Shown: positions 43,904 through 53,700 of the stretch, one piece after another
How the letters are laid out: each line of letters starts with the position of its first letter
How positions within the stretch are numbered: position 1 is the first letter of the stretch
Source: Algoriphagus mannitolivorans DSM 15301
GTDB taxonomy: Bacteria; Bacteroidota; Bacteroidia; Cytophagales; Cyclobacteriaceae
Length of the DNA stretch: 64,000 nt
Assembly: GCF_000429425.1 (NCBI RefSeq)
Contig: NZ_AUBV01000001.1
Coordinates: 434,001-498,000 of the forward strand
Reading direction: 5' to 3'
Notes under the pieces: model-generated
Told to the model about the DNA's origin: nothing
The model's input: the letters and a program-made list of their open reading frames with translations, nothing else
The model's database searches: none
Position numbers and translations under genes: made by a program

Positions 43904-45379
43904 ATGAATAACACCTCCCTCACCCGACAGCTTGGTTTAGTAGGATTGGCTGCCACCGGAATATGCTCCATGATCGGAGCTTCGATCTACGTGGTGCCCT
44001 TTATGATCCAAAGAAATGTTCCCGGAATTGGTCCCTATGTGCTTCCTGCCTTTCTTTTTGCGGCCATTCCGGCAGTTTTCGCGGCTCTAGCCTACACCAT
44101 TTTGGCTTCCGCCATGCCCCGGGCCGGGGGATCTTACCTCTATGCCAGCAGGGCGATCCATCCTTATTTCGGGTTTGCTGCCAGCTTTTCCCAGTGGTTT
44201 GGGCTTTCCATCGTAATCGGGGTAATTGCTTACGTGGTGGTTCCCTTTTTTCGGGATGTGGCCCAGGCTCTCCAATGGACGGGAATTGCAGAGGTTTTGG
44301 AAATCGGAAGTGTGCGGGTTTTGCTCTCACTTACCTTGCTTTGGGCCTTTGTAGGGATCAATATTCTGGGAGTTTCCTTTTATGAGAAGACCCTGATTCC
44401 CCTGATGCTACTCATGTTTGGCTTGGGGGCAATTGTGATTGTTTGTGGACTGGTTTACGATCAGAGCGATTTTATGCTGGCCTTACAGGCTAAGGAAAAC
44501 AGGACCCTTGAGCTCTATTCCGGAGCTTTGGACTGGAAAACTTTTCTCTCTGCCGCGGCATTGTTGTTTTCCAGTTTTATCGGCTTTGATGCGATTGCCC
44601 AAGCAGGAGGAGAGGCCAAGAATCCTGAGAAAAATCTTCCCCGGGCTATCGGCTTGGCCATTTTTGGCGTAGGTCTCTTCTACTTCGCTTTCACTTATGC
44701 GATCTATAATACCGTTCCCTGGCAGTTTGTGGCCGAGGAGGCACTGAAAAAAGATTTGACAGCAGCAGGACTTCTGAGCTATGTTTTGCCCTCAAGTCTT
44801 GGCGTTTTGATTCTTTTGGGAGCCGCAATAGCCTTGTTGAATGACCTTCCTGCTATGATTCTTTCAGTTTCCCGACTGGTATTTTCCTGGGCAGAGGACG
44901 GCATTTTCCCTTCCAAATTAGCTGCAGTACATCCTAAATTTCACAGTCCCCACTTTGCCATTGTATTGAGTGGAGTGGTCTCCACCTTGGGGATTTTGGG
45001 AAGTCATTTTGCCGGAGATTTCTTTTTGGGCATCGATATCATGGTGACATCCATGCTGGTAAACTTCCTGCTGATGTGCCTTTCCTTGTTGCTTTTCCCA
45101 AAGGTAAATCCTCAGCTTTACACCAGAATCATTGTTTTCAAAAGTCGTCTGCTCCAAGTGCTGGTCGGCTTGGGAGGGGTGATTTTTCTGGGCGGCTTCC
45201 TAGTTATTCATATCCTAAAAGACCTTCAAAGTCAATTATCGAATTGGTATTTTCATTCCACTTGGATTTGGCTGCTGGTGATGGGACTTGCCTCTATCTA
45301 TTTTCTTATCCGTTGGAAAACCAAAATTGCAGGCAATCCCGAGTTAAAAAATCAATTTTCTCAATTACCCTCTGAATAA
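43904..45379 (+). CDS. APC superfamily amino acid permease
   Basis: 491 residues with about twelve membrane helices. TM1 has the APC signature VGLAATGICSMIGASIYVVPFMIQRNVPGIGPYVLPAFLFAAIPAVF; the TM6 region is FLSAAALLFSSFIGFDAIAQAGGEAKNPEKNLPRAIGLAI, a substrate-site motif found in amino acid carriers. The stop codon is one base before the ATG of the AKR-RidA fusion gene, so the two are co-transcribed and the permease may feed that enzyme. Substrate unknown. Confidence 0.9.
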   Translation: MNNTSLTRQLGLVGLAATGICSMIGASIYVVPFMIQRNVPGIGPYVLPAFLFAAIPAVFAALAYTILASAMPRAGGSYLYASRAIHPYFGFAASFSQWFGLSIVIGVIAYVVVPFFRDVAQALQWTGIAEVLEIGSVRVLLSLTLLWAFVGINILGVSFYEKTLIPLMLLMFGLGAIVIVCGLVYDQSDFMLALQAKENRTLELYSGALDWKTFLSAAALLFSSFIGFDAIAQAGGEAKNPEKNLPRAIGLAIFGVGLFYFAFTYAIYNTVPWQFVAEEALKKDLTAAGLLSYVLPSSLGVLILLGAAIALLNDLPAMILSVSRLVFSWAEDGIFPSKLAAVHPKFHSPHFAIVLSGVVSTLGILGSHFAGDFFLGIDIMVTSMLVNFLLMCLSLLLFPKVNPQLYTRIIVFKSRLLQVLVGLGGVIFLGGFLVIHILKDLQSQLSNWYFHSTWIWLLVMGLASIYFLIRWKTKIAGNPELKNQFSQLPSE

Positions 45380-45380
45380 A

Positions 45381-46835
45381 ATGTCGATTAACCGAACCAT
45401 AGAACTTGCTCCAGGACTTCATATTTCCCGTGCCCTTATCGGACTTTGGCAGATTGCCGACATGGAGCGGGATGGCAAAAAATTAGACCCCATACCCCTT
45501 GCACAGGCCATGAAATCCTATGTGGATGCCGGTTTTCATACTTTTGACATGGCTGATCATTATGGATCTGCGGAGGAGATCTCCGGAGTTTATAGAAAAA
45601 CCTATGGGGAAAATACAGCCCAGCATTTCACCAAATGGGTGCCTTCTCCGGGAAATTTGACCAAGGAACAAGTCCGTGAGGCAGTCCAAACTGCCCTTCA
45701 CCGAATGCAAACTGAGCGGATCGACCTGATGCAGTTTCATGCTTGGCAATATTCTCACCCTAGTTGGTTAGACGCTCTTTTTTGGCTTCAAGAGCTGAAG
45801 GAGGAAGGTCTGATCAGGCATTTGGGTTTGACAAATTTTGACACCGCCCATTTGAATATCGTGGTGAATTCAGGAATTGAAGTGGTGTCCAATCAGGTTT
45901 GCTATTCTCTTTTGGATCAAAGAGCTTCTGGGGAGATGACCGAATTCTGCCAGAAGCATGGGGTAAAACTACTTGCCTTTGGAACTATTGCCGGAGGATT
46001 TCTTTCAGAAAAGTGGCTCGGCAAGCCCGAACCCAAGTTGGATGAATCCCTGACTTGGTCTCAGATGAAGTATAAGCGATACATAGACACTGCTGGTGGT
46101 TGGGAAAATTTCCAAAACCTTCTAAAAGTCCTTCAACCGATAGCAAAGGCCCATGAAGTAAGTATTTCGACCTTGGCAAGTCACTACATCATGACCCGCC
46201 CAGCGGTGGGAGGAGTGATTATCGGGGCGAGATTGGGACAAAGCCAGCACTTGGTGGAGAACCAGCAGCTCTTTTCTTTTTCCTTAAGTGAAAAAGAAAA
46301 AACAGCCATTCAAACTGCCTTGTCCATGTTGGCGAAAATCCCTGGAGACTGTGGAGATGAATATCGAAAGCCGCCTTTCCTGACTGCTTCCGGGGATTTG
46401 AGTCATCATTTGGAAAATTTCCCTGCGCCTTATCCCACCCGTCCTGGAAGCGATGGTCGAACCAAAGCACTCAGCGGAACCATCTGGGAAGATATAGCAG
46501 GATTTAGTAGAGCTGTTCGAAAAGGCAACCGGATTTTGGTCTCTGGAACTACGGCTACTCATGGATCAAAAGCCATTGGTGGCAAAGACCCTGCTGCCCA
46601 GACGCACTACATTCTGGATAAAATCGAAGGAGCGATTCTTTCTCTGGGAGGGAAAATGGAAGATGTGGTCCGAACCCGGATTTTTATCCGGAATGTGGAT
46701 CAATGGGAGCCTATTTCCAGAGCTCATGGAAAGCGGTTTGGGGAGATCCAGCCGGCCAACACGATGGTAAAAGCTGAATTGATCGGGGAAGAATATTTGG
46801 TAGAAATCGAGGCAGAAGCTGTCGTAGAATCTTAA
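45381..46835 (+). CDS. aldo/keto reductase fused to a RidA domain
   Basis: 484 residues. Residues about 1-315 form an aldo/keto reductase barrel: the catalytic set is visible as FDMADHYGSAEE (Asp, Tyr), FTKWVPSPG (Lys) and DLMQFHAW (His); HLGLTNFD and IIGARLG(QS)QH follow. Residues about 345-484 form a RidA/YjgF domain with KALSGTIWEDIAGFSRAVRKGNRILVSGTTATHGS, DPAAQTHYILDKIEGAILSLGGKMEDVVRTRIFIRNVDQW and NTMVKAELIGEEYLVEIEAEAV. A typical RidA Arg is seen in VRTRIF. The coupling would allow reduction of a carbonyl next to an imine-hydrolysing domain; substrate unknown. Directly behind a permease gene. Confidence 0.9.
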   Translation: MSINRTIELAPGLHISRALIGLWQIADMERDGKKLDPIPLAQAMKSYVDAGFHTFDMADHYGSAEEISGVYRKTYGENTAQHFTKWVPSPGNLTKEQVREAVQTALHRMQTERIDLMQFHAWQYSHPSWLDALFWLQELKEEGLIRHLGLTNFDTAHLNIVVNSGIEVVSNQVCYSLLDQRASGEMTEFCQKHGVKLLAFGTIAGGFLSEKWLGKPEPKLDESLTWSQMKYKRYIDTAGGWENFQNLLKVLQPIAKAHEVSISTLASHYIMTRPAVGGVIIGARLGQSQHLVENQQLFSFSLSEKEKTAIQTALSMLAKIPGDCGDEYRKPPFLTASGDLSHHLENFPAPYPTRPGSDGRTKALSGTIWEDIAGFSRAVRKGNRILVSGTTATHGSKAIGGKDPAAQTHYILDKIEGAILSLGGKMEDVVRTRIFIRNVDQWEPISRAHGKRFGEIQPANTMVKAELIGEEYLVEIEAEAVVES

Positions 46836-46898
46836 CTTTCACCCTGAAACGAGTCAAATTTGACCTAGTTTGGCCCGGAAATCCAACCCATCCTCCTT

Positions 46899-47438
46899 AT
46901 GCAAAAGATCCTAGTTCAGTCTTATAAAAGTCCATGGGGAGAGCTTGTTCTCGGGGCATTCCAAGACCAGCTTTGTCTATGCGACTGGAAGTTTAGGAAA
47001 ATGAGGCAGGCAGTAGATGCCCGGCTGGAAAAAGGCCTTCAAGCAGAAATGGAGGAAGGGACTCATCGGATATTGGAGCAGACTATTCAGCAATTGGAGG
47101 AATACTTCGACGGAAAGAGAAAGGAATTCACCTTGCCTTTGTTGACCGTTGGTTCGGATTTTCAAAAAAGCGTTTGGGAAGCCCTTCAAAGAATTCCTTT
47201 CGGAGAAACCCGCAGCTACCTCCAGCTTTCCGAGGACTTGGGAAATCCAGATGCGATACGGGCGGTAGCCTCCGCCAATGGAGCCAATGCGATATCCATT
47301 TTAATCCCCTGTCATAGAATCATTGGTTCGGATGGCAGCTTGGTCGGCTATGCCGGGGGACTGGATGCCAAGAAAAAGCTTCTCAAACTCGAGGGAGCCA
47401 AAGCATTTCAACCAAAGGGGCAAACCAGCTTGTTTTAA
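46899..47438 (+). CDS. ogt: methylated-DNA-protein cysteine methyltransferase
   Basis: 179 residues. Suicide repair of O6-methylguanine in DNA. Active-site cysteine C138 in ILIPCHRIIG; the RAVASANGANAI segment in front (AIRAVASANGAN) carries the arginine finger, and the N-terminal RNase H-like domain starts with VQSYKSPWGELVLGAF. It belongs to the Ogt-type short group. A perfect 19-base palindrome follows the stop codon. Confidence 0.93.
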   Translation: MQKILVQSYKSPWGELVLGAFQDQLCLCDWKFRKMRQAVDARLEKGLQAEMEEGTHRILEQTIQQLEEYFDGKRKEFTLPLLTVGSDFQKSVWEALQRIPFGETRSYLQLSEDLGNPDAIRAVASANGANAISILIPCHRIIGSDGSLVGYAGGLDAKKKLLKLEGAKAFQPKGQTSLF

Positions 47439-47528
47439 TTCCCATGGGCCATGGGAAGAGTTCAAGTCTTAAGGGACACTCTTTTCAACTGATTTTTACT
47501 AACTTTTGGAAAACCCTCATCATCATTT

Positions 47529-47966
47529 ATGCACCCAATTCTCAAAAACTTTATTGCAATCGTAGTAGGACTTCTGATCGGAGGAACCGTAAATATGGGC
47601 TTGATCATGATCAGCGGATCTATCATTCCTCCTCCTGAAGGTGCCAATCTAACTACCATGGAAGGCCTGATAGAGGCTATGCCACTCATGCAGCCCAAGC
47701 ACTTCCTCTTCCCTTTTTTGGCTCATGCCCTCGGAACTTTGGTGGGAGCATTTATCACTGCAAAACTTGCCGTCAAGTTCAAATGGTATCTCGCTTTGTT
47801 TATCGGCTTTATGTTTTTTATCGGTGGAACAATCAACGTCATGAGCCTTCCCTCTCCACTTTGGTTTAATGTAGTAGATCTGCTTGGCGCCTATTTCCCA
47901 ATGGCATGGATCGGAGCATCCTTGGCTGGAGTCAAAAAACCAGGACCAAAAACTCCAAAAATCTGA
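47529..47966 (+). CDS. small membrane protein of unknown function
   Basis: 145 residues with about four hydrophobic segments (residues 7-27, 65-85, 91-108 and 118-137). Not recognised by name; similar small proteins are frequent in Bacteroidota. It ends with a basic tail (KKPGPKTPKI). The next gene starts 33 bp after it in the same direction, so co-transcription is possible. Confidence 0.72.
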   Translation: MHPILKNFIAIVVGLLIGGTVNMGLIMISGSIIPPPEGANLTTMEGLIEAMPLMQPKHFLFPFLAHALGTLVGAFITAKLAVKFKWYLALFIGFMFFIGGTINVMSLPSPLWFNVVDLLGAYFPMAWIGASLAGVKKPGPKTPKI

Positions 47967-47999
47967 AAAATGTCCCTAGCCCATTCAACCTCCAAACCC

Positions 48000-48428
48000 A
48001 TGAAGATCTTCCTAATGCTCGGCCTTTCTTTTTTGAGCCAAATTACATGGGCTCAATCCCGTGAGGAAGTCCTTACCGCCGCTGAAAAATTTCGCTTAGC
48101 CATGCTTTCAGAGGATCACGAAACCCTACGAACGCTCACCTCCAAAGACTTGAGCTACGGTCATTCCAGTGGTTTGATAGAAAATCAGGAAGAATTTCTA
48201 AAAGTCTTCGAAACCAAAAGTCAGGATTACCAGGTTTGGGATGTCAGTGACTTTTGGATGAATTTTCATGGAGAAAATCTGGCAATGGTCCGATACAATG
48301 TCCACGCTGAAATCGCCAACTCAACCAATGTCAGCAAGCTCGACTTGGGGCTACTGATGGTGTGGATTAAAGAAGATGGAAGTTGGAAACTATTGGCAAG
48401 GCAGGCATTTAGAAAACCCGGGACTTAA
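48000..48428 (+). CDS. exported NTF2-like (DUF4440 type) protein
   Basis: 142 residues from the ATG at 48000 (MKIFLMLGLSFLSQITWAQS), which gives a normal signal peptide; an ATG at 47970 would add a hydrophilic extension. Mature part has the SnoaL/NTF2-like pattern: EEVLTAAEKFRLAMLSEDHETLRTLTSKDLSYGHSSGLIENQEEFLKVFE, VRYNVHAEI, LLMVWIKEDGSWKLLARQAFRKP. Cone-shaped small fold with unknown ligand. Terminal gene before a strand switch. Confidence 0.85.
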   Translation: MKIFLMLGLSFLSQITWAQSREEVLTAAEKFRLAMLSEDHETLRTLTSKDLSYGHSSGLIENQEEFLKVFETKSQDYQVWDVSDFWMNFHGENLAMVRYNVHAEIANSTNVSKLDLGLLMVWIKEDGSWKLLARQAFRKPGT

Positions 48429-48471
48429 AAATCCGGCATCCCTATTTTTTCAAGAATCGCCGCCATGGTCC

Positions 48472-49569
48472 TTATTTGAACATCTCCTCAATTGACGGAG
48501 CGGCTTTGGAGTCCGGATATTCCAGTCCCAAAAGCTTAAAAATAGTTCTAGCTACCATGGCACTGCTCCATTGGCCTTTAGTCTTCAATTCTCCGGAGGC
48601 AGGCGTATCTGGTCCCATTGCCATCAGCCAGATCTGTCCAGCCTCCGGGATAGACTCCCCATGTCCCTTCCAACTGGATTTGGTAATACCTCTTCCGTGA
48701 TCGACGCCGATGATAAGAGTGGTTTTATCCTTGTATTGAGGATCTGCTTGGATGGTTTCCCAGATTTCCCGGATATACTTGTCTGTTTGATGAGCAGACA
48801 AAAGGTATCGGTCATATTTCCCACCATGAGCCCAGTCATCCGTTTCCCCGTACGCGATGTAAACTACCCGAGGCTTATTTTTTTTGATCGCTTCCAAAGC
48901 ATAATGATGTGTAAAAGGATCCAACCTCACCTCATCCCATGGTCCACGGATCTCCTGCTGTAACCTATTGATGGTTCTCTCCACTTCAGTAAGATTTTCA
49001 CCTTCTGCCAAATCAAATCCCGCGTTGACAGGTATCCCACTCCTTTGCTCATTGATGATGTAGGGGAAAACATCCCAGCTTCCAAAAGCCATGACCTTGC
49101 CTCTGAATTCAGGCAATCTATTCAAGTGCTCCAAAAAAGTGACATTGGGATTGTTGATTTTGGAATTGCTGGTGATCCGCTCGTCATCGGCAAATCCACT
49201 CAAAATCTCGTTATAGCCCGGGTAGGAAAACCACATTTTATTGCTGTTGTCCACCTTGTTCCCATAGGCACGGTTGCCATAGATCTGGCCTTTTTGGGCG
49301 ATGGTTCCCCAAAAAAAAGGAAACAGCATCTCTCTTCGAACTTTGGGGTCCGTATTCCAAAAATCTCCCAATAAAGTCCCCGGAGAATGAATCATGCCAG
49401 TATCATCCACCAACAAAGAATCCGCCCCTTTGAAAAGCTCCTGCCAGCGCAACCCGTCTAAGGTGATCAAAATGACATTTTCAGTTTTAGTGGTCTTTTG
49501 GGAAAAACCCTGGGCAATGCCGATGAAAAACAAGAGAAGGACAATTTGAAACCTAGCGATTTTGGCCAT
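48472..49569 (-). CDS. exported alkaline-phosphatase superfamily hydrolase
   Basis: 365 residues with a signal peptide (MAKIARFQIVLLLFFIGIAQGFSQK). The alkaline phosphatase/sulfatase-type metal site is seen as NVILITLDGLRWQELF (first Asp), IAYGETDDWAHGGKYDRY (Asp-x-x-x-His), and LIIGVDHGRGI with an H in WKGHGESIPE. The predicted nucleophile (Ser/Thr) region is less clear. It may be a phosphodiesterase or phosphoglycerate-mutase-like enzyme of the periplasm; substrate unknown. A TACTTTTG -7 candidate lies at 49618-49625 on the minus strand. Confidence 0.86.
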   Translation of the reverse strand: MAKIARFQIVLLLFFIGIAQGFSQKTTKTENVILITLDGLRWQELFKGADSLLVDDTGMIHSPGTLLGDFWNTDPKVRREMLFPFFWGTIAQKGQIYGNRAYGNKVDNSNKMWFSYPGYNEILSGFADDERITSNSKINNPNVTFLEHLNRLPEFRGKVMAFGSWDVFPYIINEQRSGIPVNAGFDLAEGENLTEVERTINRLQQEIRGPWDEVRLDPFTHHYALEAIKKNKPRVVYIAYGETDDWAHGGKYDRYLLSAHQTDKYIREIWETIQADPQYKDKTTLIIGVDHGRGITKSSWKGHGESIPEAGQIWLMAMGPDTPASGELKTKGQWSSAMVARTIFKLLGLEYPDSKAAPSIEEMFK

Positions 49570-49645
49570 AGCAGACTTAATTTTTTATTGAAGAAAGCGA
49601 GATTTTCGGGAATAATCCAAAAGTAAAGTAATTACCTATAAGCAC

Positions 49646-50788
49646 TTACAAAAGGTAAAATGCGCCTTTGGCCAAAATCACCAACTCCTCTTCCATCCCT
49701 TGAGGAAGCTGAATGGCGGTATTTTCACCATTGGATTCCAAAACCTCCACCTTCACCTTTTTCAGCATAAAACCCTTTTCGTCCTCAGAAGCTTTCAAGA
49801 GAATAAAAGACTCTCCGTCCAAGTCCACGATAGCCCGGGTCGGCACAGCCCAGCGTTCTGTCGGCTCCAGCTGAAGCCTTCCCTCCAGATACATTCCAGG
49901 CACCAATTTTTCCTCCAACTTTTCGTCCAATAGATGACTATGAACCATGACTTGCCTGCTTTCATTGATCACTTGCCCAATCATATAAACCTGGGCTTCA
50001 AAGACATTCTCACTAATATCAAGGGAATTAAGTTTTACCTTTTGCCCTACCTTGACCTTGGTCACATCCTTCTCAAACACCATTAATTCGACATGAAGAT
50101 GCTCCCTGCTAATCAAGGTGACAGCCTTTCCTGCCACGGGAAGAAAAGTACCCGGAACTACAAAAACATTCTCCACGAATCCATTGACCGGAGAAAAAAC
50201 GGGGATTTTGGACCGGATATTCTCCGGAGTAAGTTGCTCAGCTTGGATATGAATCAGAGCAAGTTGCTTTTTCAGGCTATTGGCTTTTGCCAGAGTGCTT
50301 TGGTAATCGGCCTCGGCTTTCAGGTAATTTTTCTGAGAAGCGATCTGCTCTCCATAGAGCGTTTTTTGGCGCTCAAACTCTGATTTGAGGTAATTCAATT
50401 GAGAGTTTGCCTGAAGGTAATCCTGCTGAATTTGGATGAAATCCGGGTTTTCGAGGTAGAAAAGAATTTCTCCTTTCCGCACAGGCTGTCCTTCCACCAG
50501 CTTAAGTCCGCTGACGTATCCTCCAAAATAAGCGGAAATTTCCACCATTCCCTCCACTGGCACTTTGACCATGGCTTGTACATTGACCTCCTTGGAGAAG
50601 GTCGCTTTTTCAGTTTTCCCCCAATCCATTTTCATTGCTTCAAACTGGGCTTTGGTCAGTCTGACCTCATCGCCACCTTGATCGGCCTGACCGACTTCGA
50701 TTGAGTTTTCACCGGAGGAATCTCCTGAACCACAGGAGAAAAACAGGGCTGAGAACATCAAAACTGAGAAAAAAACAATGGGCTTCAT
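49646..50788 (-). CDS. heavy-metal efflux RND adaptor (CusB/CzcB-like), lipoprotein
   Basis: 380 residues. Lipobox in LFFSCGSGD. Membrane-fusion layout: barrel-sandwich start (VPVEGMVEISAYFGGYVSGLKLVEGQPVRKGEILFYLENPDF), alpha-helical hairpin (IQQDYLQANSQLNYLKSEFERQKTLYGEQIASQKNYLKAEADYQSTLAKANSL), beta-barrel and membrane-proximal domains. It links the RND pump in the inner membrane to the outer-membrane channel and should pass metal. The start overlaps the stop of the pump gene by 4 bp (ATGA), so they are translationally coupled. Confidence 0.92.
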   Translation of the reverse strand: MKPIVFFSVLMFSALFFSCGSGDSSGENSIEVGQADQGGDEVRLTKAQFEAMKMDWGKTEKATFSKEVNVQAMVKVPVEGMVEISAYFGGYVSGLKLVEGQPVRKGEILFYLENPDFIQIQQDYLQANSQLNYLKSEFERQKTLYGEQIASQKNYLKAEADYQSTLAKANSLKKQLALIHIQAEQLTPENIRSKIPVFSPVNGFVENVFVVPGTFLPVAGKAVTLISREHLHVELMVFEKDVTKVKVGQKVKLNSLDISENVFEAQVYMIGQVINESRQVMVHSHLLDEKLEEKLVPGMYLEGRLQLEPTERWAVPTRAIVDLDGESFILLKASEDEKGFMLKKVKVEVLESNGENTAIQLPQGMEEELVILAKGAFYLL

Positions 50789-53700
50789 GGTAAGGTGAGG
50801 TAATTGATTTCAAGAAGATTTAATTGGTATTCGAGCTTGCTCTGCAAATATTGGAGCGTAAGACTGCTGGAATTCTCCAGGAGCTGGACATATTGGAGAA
50901 AATCTATTTCTCCCTCTTTGTAAGATTTGGATGCATTGTCCAAAAGCTGCTCGCTGAGTGTTTTCCCTTCATTTTCATAAAACTCGATCACTTGGCGATT
51001 CTGAACCAGTGACTTTTGAATGCTTGCTCTGCGAGTTTCCAATTCCTGAGAAAAAGCTTGGGACTCCAGACTGATTTGCTCTTGGTATATTTTTCCAGCT
51101 TTGATTTTAGCACTTTGGGAGCCGAAAAAAAGAGGAATGCCAATTCCAGCCTGAAAAGCAGGATACACACTGGCATTGGGACTTGGATTGGTTCCTTGAG
51201 AAAAATCTAAAATCAAGTCAGGCAATAACGATCGCCTATCCAGCTTAACTTGATTTTCCGCCAGATCCTGATTTGCCTGATACCAAGCTAAGCTTGGATG
51301 CGTCCCGGGGCTTTCTTGGGAAAGGTTCAACTCACCGGGCTGCAAAACCAATGGCCCGGACCAGTTTAACAGGAGCCTAAGCTGATTCAAAGCAATCTCC
51401 CTGTTTTGGGTTGCTTCAAGCCTTTTCAGTGAAATTTCCTTTTGCTTGCTCTCACCGGTAAGTTTTTCCAGTAGATTGGTCTCTCCGGTTTCAAACTTTC
51501 GTCTGGAAGCTCTAGCGAACTCTCCATACAAGCTATCCAAATGGCTGTAGATCTTTTCCAAATCTCCCCAATAAACCGCTTTTACAAAGCTCTGAGAAAC
51601 CTCCTTCTTCAGTTCTAATTCCCTGATTTCCACCTCGGCCATTCGGGCAGAAGTCGTAGCAGACAAAGCCCCTTTCTGCGCCGCATAGAGGCTTGGGAAG
51701 TCAAACCTTTGCCTCAAGCCAATTCTTCGGTTGTAATCTCCGTTTTCGGCAATATCATTTCGATCAGCCCCATAGTAAACCTCCGTCTTATCCACTGTCC
51801 AGGCGGATTTGCCTCGGGCCTCTGCCACGTCTATACTTTTTCGGGCTGCCTGAATGGAAACATTCTGTTGCAAGGCCCTATCCATGGCCATTTCCAAAGT
51901 CAAAGAAGAAGGAAGCTCCTGAGCTTGTAGCTCCTGAATCCCCATCAATCCAAGAAGAACTGCTAAAATTCCCAGTGGCTTTCCAAAGCTTGGAATCTCT
52001 TTTTTCTGATGAAAAAGAACATACAAAACCGGCAATACGACCAAAGTCAGCAGCGTAGCAGAAATCAATCCTCCGACGACCACTGAAGCCAAAGGACGCT
52101 GCACTTCAGCTCCTGCAGATTGGCTGATCGCCATCGGCAAAAATCCCAAAGCAGCAGCCGAAGCCGTCAGGAGTACTGGACGCATTCGGTCCTTTGCACC
52201 AATCAATACCAGTTGACGGATGTCTTTGTATTTGTCTTTCATGGATTTAAAATGTTCAATCATCACGATTCCATTGAGTACTGCAATTCCAAACAAAGCG
52301 ATAAAGCCTACACCAGCGGAAATACTGAAGGGCATGTCTCTAATCCAAAGCACAGCCACCCCGCCGATGGCGGACAGTGGAATTGCAGAATAGATCATCA
52401 AGGCATCCCGGGTGGATGAGAAAGCGAAATACAGCAAGATAAAAATCAGGATCAACGCAATCGGCACTGCAATCATCAATCGATTTCTGGCGTTTTGGAG
52501 ATTTTCAAATTGCCCCCCATAGTCCACCCGATAACCTTCCGGAATAGTAATCTGATCACGGACGATTGCCTGGACGTCATCCACTACAGATTGCAAATCC
52601 CTGTTTCGGACATTGACCCCGATGACTACCCTTCGCTGGGTATTATCTCTGGAGATTTTTGCAGGACCTTTGGTGTAAGAGATTTTGGCCAATTGGGAGA
52701 GTGGCACCGTCCCACCTCTAGGAAGCTGAATAGCAGCATTTTCAAGATTGGAAATATCTTTTCGATAGGGAAGATCAAAGCGAACCACCAAGTCAAACTG
52801 TTTTTCTCCTTCAAAGACTGTCCCGGCCACTTTTCCTGCAAAGCCAGTTTCCACAATTTCATTCAGATCGGATACATTCAGCCCAAACTGGGCTATTTTC
52901 TTCCGGTCAAATTCGATTTTCATCTGGGGAAGACCATCCACTTTTTCCAGAATGATATCTGCTGCTCCTTCCACACCTTGGATTGCTGCTTCGATTTCTT
53001 GGGCAGTCTTGAGCAGCACTTCCAAATCCTCTCCAAAAACCTTGATCGCCAAATCTGCTCTCACGCCTGTGATCAGTTCATTGAAGCGCATTTCTATAGG
53101 CTGGGTAAATTCAAAGTCCAAACCTGGAATCACCTCCAAAGCCTCCTTGAATTTATCTGCTAATTCGTCCTTGGTTTCTACCGTGGTCCATTCTGAAGGC
53201 GGATGCAAGGTCACGATCACATCACTTTCCTCCATAGACATCGGGTCGGTTGGAATTTCTGCTGCACCTATCCGCGTCACCACTTGTTTGACTTCAGGGA
53301 ATTCCTTGAGGATTTTTTCTACCTGAGTAATGGTCTCCACGGTATTGCTCAGGGTAGTGCCGGTTTTCAGAACCGGCTGAATCACAAAATCCCCTTCGTC
53401 CAAAGTAGGCACAAACTCCGCCCCCATCCTGGAGAATAGCAACGCCGCACTGAGCAATAATGCCGCCGCAACCGATAAAATGGTTTTAGGGTGAACTAGG
53501 GCAAATTTTAGAACTGGTTCATAAACCTTGTTGAGCGATCGGATGATTCTGACTGAAACATTTTTGGGACCGGGGGCCTCAGACTTCAGGAAAAGCGAAG
53601 AAACCGCAGGTACATAGGTCAGGCCCAAAATCATCGCCCCGATCAAAGCGAAACTGAAAACCTCCGCCATGGGACGGAACATTTTTCCCTCAACTCCGGA

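Noticed and set aside
47439..47457. Perfect palindrome TTCCCATGG-G-CCATGGGAA behind ogt, considered as a terminator
   Set aside because: No T-run follows on either strand, so it was not listed as a terminator; it could be a binding site or chance.
52495..53163. Antisense frame of 222 codons opposite the metal pump gene
   Set aside because: Composition is that of a reversed membrane protein gene; the pump frame is certain.
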